Below are positions 60,227 to 64,000 of a stretch of 64,000 nucleotides of DNA, in pieces. Under the pieces are notes generated by a model. That model saw only the letters and a program-made list of their open reading frames with translations. It was not told where the DNA came from and ran no database searches. The stretch is from Streptomyces sp. NBC_01428 (GTDB taxonomy: Bacteria > Actinomycetota > Actinomycetes > Streptomycetales > Streptomycetaceae): the NCBI RefSeq assembly GCF_036231965.1, contig NZ_CP109499.1, forward strand, positions 8,494,001-8,558,000, written 5' to 3'. The stretch's first letter is position 1; the number at the start of each line of letters is the position of its first letter. A program made the translations under genes and the position numbers.

Positions 60227-60557
60227 AGGCGTGCGTCCTCAGGGCTCGTGGGGTGAGCGGACGCAAGAAGGCTAGAAGCGACGGCAAGGGAAGTCTATGA
60301 ACGTGCGCAAGATTGATACAGAGAGCCGCAAATAATCGACGGACGAGGGGTGGTCTCCTCGTGACGGCGGCGATCGGGGAGTGTCGGTCGTGCCCGGGCG
60401 GCCGGGGCCGACACGGCGCCACGTGCGCCGAGGAGCCTGGCCGACGGCTCTCCGTGCGTCGACAGCGCGGCCCGTCCGCGGACGGACGGGCACCCGGGTT
60501 CCCGTCACGTCCGGCCGGGAGGCGGAAAACCGCGTGCCCCCGCCGAACCCCCGTTGC

Positions 60558-60665
60558 TAGCATCGCCGCCATGATCACGCCTTCGCGCCAGCACCGGATG
60601 ATGCCCCGCACGCGGGGCTGCTGAGCACGGACGCGTACCGCATTCCGAGGCCCCGGGAAGGGGCC
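60558..60665 (+). promoter_or_regulatory. Leaderless promoter and attenuator-like leader of metRS-like gene
   Basis: TAGCAT (60558-60563) lies seven bases before ATG 60571, the spacing of a leaderless transcript. Within or after the leader ORF are hairpins CCCCG-CACG-CGGGG (60604-60617) and GGCCCC-GGGAA-GGGGCC (60649-60665). This is the layout of a ribosome-mediated attenuator. The rest of the 480-base gap (60227-60557) shows only the GH87 gene's upstream AT-rich strip at about 60250-60340. Confidence 0.6.
60571..60624 (+). CDS. Leader peptide with tandem Met codons
   Basis: 17-residue peptide MITPSRQHRMMPRTRGC upstream of a methionyl-tRNA synthetase gene. The two adjacent Met codons (60598-60603) abut a GC hairpin. 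A ribosome slowed at Met-Met when charged Met-tRNA is low could change downstream folding, matching the gene it precedes. It has no Shine-Dalgarno, consistent with leaderless initiation. Confidence 0.6.
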   Translation: MITPSRQHRMMPRTRGC

Positions 60666-60707
60666 CCGACATGTGCTGCGGATCGGCCCATCCCGGTAGG
60701 AGGACCG

Positions 60708-62231
60708 ATGACCGCATCACGCCACTACGTCACGACGACCATCCCGTACGTCAACTCCCGCCCCCACCTGGGCTTCGCCCTGGAACTCGTCCAGGCGGAC
60801 ACGCTGGCCCGCCACTGGCGCCGAAGAGGGAGCGAGGTCCGCCTCCTCAGCGGCACCGACGACAACTCCCTCAAGAACGTCCTCGCCGCCGAGGCCGAGG
60901 GCGTCGACGTGCGGGTGCTGGTCGACCGCAACGCCGACGCGTTCGCCGCCCTGAGCGCCCCGCTCGACCTCTCGCTGGACGACTTCATCCGCACCAGCAG
61001 CGACCCCCGCCACCGGGTCGGCGTGGAACGGCTGTGGCGCCGCTGCGCCGCCGCGGGCGACCTCTACCGCAAGGAGTACGAGGGCCTGTACTGCGTCGGC
61101 TGCGAGCAGTTCTACACCCCCGGTGAACTGGTCGGGGGCCGCTGCGCCGAGCACGGCACCGAGCCCCGACGCGTCGCCGAGGAGAACTGGTTCTTCCGTC
61201 TGTCGCGCCATGCCGACCGACTCCACCGGCTGGTCAGCGACGGGGTGTTGCGCGTCGAACCCGCCGTCCGCCGCAACGAGGTCCTCGCCCTGATCGAGAG
61301 CGGCCTGCACGACTTCTCCGTCTCCCGCTCGCAGGCCCGCGCCCGCGGCTGGGGCATCCCCGTGCCCGACGACCCCGGCCAGGTGGTCTACGTCTGGTGG
61401 GACGCCCTCGGCAACTACGTCACCAGCCTCGGCTACGGCACCGACGAGGCCGCGTACGGGCGGTGGTGGGCGGGAGACGGACGCCGCGTGCACCTGGCGG
61501 GCAAGGGTGTCGTGCGCTTCCACGCCGTGTACTGGCCGGCGATCCTGCTGTCGGCCGGACTGCCGCTGCCCACGGACGTCCTGGTCCACGACTACCTCAC
61601 GGTCGGCGGCCGCAAGATCAGCAAATCCGGTCCGGACACCGTCGACCCGGTCGCGCTCACCGACGCGTACGGCACCGACGCCGTCCGCTGGTGGCTGCTG
61701 CGGGACGTGCCCCGGGTCGGGGACGCCGACTTCACCCCGGAACGGCTGACCGCCCGCGCCAACGCGGACTTCGCCGGCGGGCTGGGCAACCTCGTCCATC
61801 GTGTCGTGACCATGGTCCACCGGTACCGTGCCGGGACGGTCCCCTCTCCCAGCGGTGTCGAACCCGGGGTGGAGCCGCTGGACGGCGTGTGCCGAAGAGC
61901 CCCCGGCCGGGTCGACGCCGCCCTGGAGGACTACGACTTCCGTCGGGCCGTGAGCGCCGTGTGGGAGATCGTGGAAGCCGCGAACCGCTGCGTCGACACC
62001 GTGCGCCCGTGGGAACTGGCGCGCGCAGAGGGGCGCGGAGACCACGCGGCGGGCAGGCGCCTGGACGACGTCCTCGCCGCGCTGGTGGCGGCGTGCCGTC
62101 TTCTGGCCGACGAGCTCGCGCCCTTCGTCCCCGGCGCCGCCGCACGGATCGGCGAACAGGTCGGCCCCACCGGGAACGGGACGCTCCCGCCCGCGTCCCC
62201 GCTCTTCACCCCGCTCCGCGACGGCGGCTAG
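60708..62231 (+). CDS. Divergent methionyl-tRNA synthetase-like protein
   Basis: 507 residues from ATG 60708 behind TAGGAGGA. Class I core: YVNSRPHLGF in the HIGH position, VVYVWWDALGNYVTS, KISKS in the KMSKS position (~residue 303) and the helical anticodon domain at the end. A zinc knuckle-like CVGC/CAEH pair is at about 128-146. Two features are odd: the last His of HIGH is Phe, and the usual TDEHG-type signature reads GTDDNSLKN. This looks like a second, divergent MetRS kept for a special role (stress, resistance or metabolite editing) rather than the housekeeping copy; whether it charges tRNA is open. Confidence 0.85.
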   Translation: MTASRHYVTTTIPYVNSRPHLGFALELVQADTLARHWRRRGSEVRLLSGTDDNSLKNVLAAEAEGVDVRVLVDRNADAFAALSAPLDLSLDDFIRTSSDPRHRVGVERLWRRCAAAGDLYRKEYEGLYCVGCEQFYTPGELVGGRCAEHGTEPRRVAEENWFFRLSRHADRLHRLVSDGVLRVEPAVRRNEVLALIESGLHDFSVSRSQARARGWGIPVPDDPGQVVYVWWDALGNYVTSLGYGTDEAAYGRWWAGDGRRVHLAGKGVVRFHAVYWPAILLSAGLPLPTDVLVHDYLTVGGRKISKSGPDTVDPVALTDAYGTDAVRWWLLRDVPRVGDADFTPERLTARANADFAGGLGNLVHRVVTMVHRYRAGTVPSPSGVEPGVEPLDGVCRRAPGRVDAALEDYDFRRAVSAVWEIVEAANRCVDTVRPWELARAEGRGDHAAGRRLDDVLAALVAACRLLADELAPFVPGAAARIGEQVGPTGNGTLPPASPLFTPLRDGG

Positions 62232-62249
62232 TGCAGCGCGAACCGTGCG

Positions 62250-62278
62250 GCGCCGGAGGAGAACACCGCCTCCGGCGC
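62250..62278. terminator. Terminator between MetRS-like and DEAD-box genes
   Basis: Perfect 10-bp stem (GCGCCGGAGG with CCTCCGGCGC), 9-base loop, between convergent genes. Confidence 0.78.
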
Positions 62279-62316
62279 GGGGATCGGGCCCGACGACGCG
62301 CTGCGTCTTTCGTGGC

Positions 62317-62352
62317 GGCAGCGGCAGCGGCAGCGGCAGTGGCAGTGGCAGC
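62317..62352 (+). repeat. Hexanucleotide repeat GGCAGY x6
   Basis: Six tandem copies of GGCAGC/GGCAGT just outside the 3' end of the helicase gene. Short microsatellite. Confidence 0.85.
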
Positions 62353-62367
62353 GGCGCGGGACGCGGG

Positions 62368-63783
62368 TCAGCGGCTCTTGCGCACCCGGGCCGCCGCGCG
62401 GGCCTCCGCCGCCTTCCGGGCGTCGGCTGCCTTGCGGGTCTCCTTCGCCGGGCGCCCCGGGCGGGTGCCCATGCCGCGGAACGCCGCGTTGCCGGTGCCC
62501 TTCGGCGGGGTCGGCGGGCGCTTGGCGCCGGTGATCTCGGACAGCGCCGACTCTCCCGAACGGACCTGGGTGACGGTCGGCCGGATCCCGGCTTCGGACA
62601 TCATCCGGTTCACGTCGCGTCGCTGGTTCTGCGTGACCAGGGTGACCACCCGTCCGGACTCGCCTGCCCGCGCGGTGCGCCCGCCCCGGTGCAGGTAGTC
62701 CTTGGCGTCGGCCGGCGGGTCGACATTGACCACGAGGTCCAGGTCGTCGATGTGGATGCCCCGCGCCGCGACGTTCGTGGCGACGAGGACGGTGATCTCA
62801 CCGTCCTTGAACTGGCCGAGCGTGTGGGTGCGCTGCGGCTGCGACTTCCCGCTGTGCAGGGCGGAGGCCCTGATGCCGCTCGCCCGAAGGTGACGGGTGA
62901 ACTGGTCCACACCGGCCTTGGTGTCCAGGAACATCAGCACCCGGCCGTCCCGTGCGGCGATCTCGGTCGCCGTCGCGTACTTGTCGGAGGCGTGGATGTT
63001 CAGCACGTGGTGTTCCATCGTGGTGACCGAGGCGGCCATCCTGTCGACGGAGGCGAGAACGGGGTCGTGCAGGTGCTCGCGGACGAGCTGGTCGACGTTG
63101 CGGTCGAGGGTGGCCGAGAACAGCAGGCGCTGCCCGTCGGGGTGCACCTGCTCCAGGATCTTCGACACCTGTGGCAGGAACCCCAGGTCGCACATCTGGT
63201 CGGCCTCGTCCAGCACCGCGATCCGCACCTGGTTGAGGTAACAGTCCCGGCGTGACATCAGGTCCGCGAGGCGGCCCGGTGTCGCGACGAGCACCTCGAC
63301 GCCGGTGCGCAGCGCCGCTGTCTGCCGGTTGATGGAGAGCCCGCCGACCACGGTCGTCAGCCGCAGGTCCAGCGCCTGCGCGTACGGTGCGAGGGCGTCG
63401 TCCACCTGCTGGGCGAGTTCCCGCGTCGGAACCAGCACCAGTGCCAGCGGCTGCTTGGGCTCCGCCCGCCGTCCCGCCGTCCGGGCGAGCAGGGCGAGCC
63501 CGAACGCCAGCGTCTTGCCGGAACCGGTGCGGGCCCGGCCGAGTACGTCCCGCCCGGCGAGCGCGTTCGGCAGCGTCGCCGCCTGGACCGGGAAGGGCTC
63601 CGTCACCCCGAGGCCGGTCAACGTCGTCAGCAGCTCCGGCGGCAGTCCGAGCTCGTCGAAGGACGTGACCGGCGGCAGACCGGGGGAGACCGTCTCCGGC
63701 GTCGCGACCTCGCCCTGCGGTGCTGTCACCGGCCGGTGGTCGCCGGTGCGGTGCCGTCCAGAAGCCGGAGGCTTCGCGTTCAT
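62368..63783 (-). CDS. DEAD-box ATP-dependent RNA helicase
   Basis: 471 residues from ATG 63783. Motifs in order: Q-motif (SFDELGLPPELL ... PFPVQ), Walker A ARTGSGKT, PTRELA, TPGRL, VLDEADQM, FSATL, then RecA2 with HSGKSQPQRTHTL, TNVAARGIHIDDL and HRGGRTARAG. Basic Arg/Ala/Lys tail of about 60 residues. Unwinds short RNA duplexes, probably in ribosome assembly or RNA decay at low temperature. A terminator-like hairpin lies in its leader (63818-63849). Confidence 0.95.
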   Translation of the reverse strand: MNAKPPASGRHRTGDHRPVTAPQGEVATPETVSPGLPPVTSFDELGLPPELLTTLTGLGVTEPFPVQAATLPNALAGRDVLGRARTGSGKTLAFGLALLARTAGRRAEPKQPLALVLVPTRELAQQVDDALAPYAQALDLRLTTVVGGLSINRQTAALRTGVEVLVATPGRLADLMSRRDCYLNQVRIAVLDEADQMCDLGFLPQVSKILEQVHPDGQRLLFSATLDRNVDQLVREHLHDPVLASVDRMAASVTTMEHHVLNIHASDKYATATEIAARDGRVLMFLDTKAGVDQFTRHLRASGIRASALHSGKSQPQRTHTLGQFKDGEITVLVATNVAARGIHIDDLDLVVNVDPPADAKDYLHRGGRTARAGESGRVVTLVTQNQRRDVNRMMSEAGIRPTVTQVRSGESALSEITGAKRPPTPPKGTGNAAFRGMGTRPGRPAKETRKAADARKAAEARAAARVRKSR

Positions 63784-63817
63784 GGGGAACCTTCCTCAGT
63801 CCGACGCCCGAAACACT

Positions 63818-63849
63818 CCGGGGCCCGTACCCCTGGGTACGGGCCCCGG
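63818..63849 (-). promoter_or_regulatory. Terminator-like hairpin in DEAD-box leader
   Basis: 13-bp perfect stem with a 6-base loop 35 bases upstream of the start codon, and a -10-like TAAAAT (63875-63870, minus strand) further upstream. The transcript would therefore contain this hairpin in its leader. The remaining 63876-64000 shows no feature. Confidence 0.6.
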
Positions 63850-64000
63850 CGACGTCGAAGCGTGACCCCATTTTACCAGCGGCGGACCCGGCGCCTCCCG
63901 GGCCCGGCCCGGGCACGGTCCGGGCACGGGACCTCGGCCGTTCCGTCCGGGCCGTGCCCTCCGGCGGACCCCGGCCCGAGGACGCGAACGGTCGTCCGGA

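Noticed and set aside
1..64000. tRNA/rRNA genes, insertion sequences, integrases
   Set aside because: No tRNA-like cloverleaf with GGTTCGAATCC-type arm, no transposase motif and no flanking repeats were found by reading both strands.

Overview
The window is high-GC actinobacterial DNA and almost certainly comes from a Streptomyces chromosome. Signs are the extreme third-position GC, long reverse-strand shadow frames, GTG/TTG starts, Tat and lipoprotein signals on carbohydrate enzymes, LacI/TetR/MarR regulators next to divergent targets, and typical Streptomyces families (HelR, ECF41 sigma factor, HGxxPAAW-type protein, lamin-tail secreted protein). No rRNA, tRNA, CRISPR array, insertion sequence or phage module was seen. 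All functions are read from protein motifs by eye; no database was searched.

Region 1 (1-6.3 kb) is a sugar-uptake locus: an ABC permease (cut by the window edge) and its Tat-type lipoprotein binding protein face a secreted GH106-like rhamnosidase across a 1 kb gene-free stretch that carries promoters, operators and an 11-copy G-rich 8-mer repeat. Region 2 (7.1-24.2 kb, exporter to 27.4 kb) is a biosynthetic gene cluster. It has a C-A-T-TE NRPS, a translationally coupled hybrid A-T-C-A-T-KS-KR-ACP-TE megasynthase without an acyltransferase domain, a GSCFA protein, an SGNH hydrolase, a TauD-like Fe(II)/2-oxoglutarate dioxygenase and a helical protein of unknown function. The second A domain reads as proline-like, and the layout fits the detoxin/rimosamide family, in which a prolyl unit is extended by one ketide, reduced and esterified.

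Region 3 (27.4-31.7 kb) holds a TetR/DUF1801 divergent pair, a secreted lamin-tail protein, a cold-shock protein with a terminator-like leader, a HIT protein and a methyltransferase. Region 4 (31.8-40.3 kb) is a probable galactofuranose utilisation locus: YtfQ-like binding protein, two-domain ATPase, two RbsC-type permeases, a LacI repressor and a secreted PA14-GH2 glycosidase, with one operator motif shared by the transporter and hydrolase promoters.

Region 5 (40.5-51.5 kb) is mixed: MFS exporter, GNAT, YrdB-like protein, two MarR regulators (one with a hydrolase), a small calcium-site repeat protein, a ParA-like pair, an ECF41 sigma factor with its carboxymuconolactone-decarboxylase partner behind an exact ECF41 promoter, an SDR and an acetate-type symporter. 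Region 6 (51.5-54.0 kb) is a rifamycin-response unit: a rifamycin-associated element, a folded leader with a 51-codon upstream ORF, and HelR. Region 7 (54-64 kb) has an SRPBCC protein, a PL7 alginate lyase behind an operator array, a TetR/aldo-keto reductase pair with triple operators, a GH87-like beta-helix glycosidase, a divergent methionyl-tRNA synthetase behind a Met-Met leader peptide, and a DEAD-box RNA helicase with a hairpin leader.
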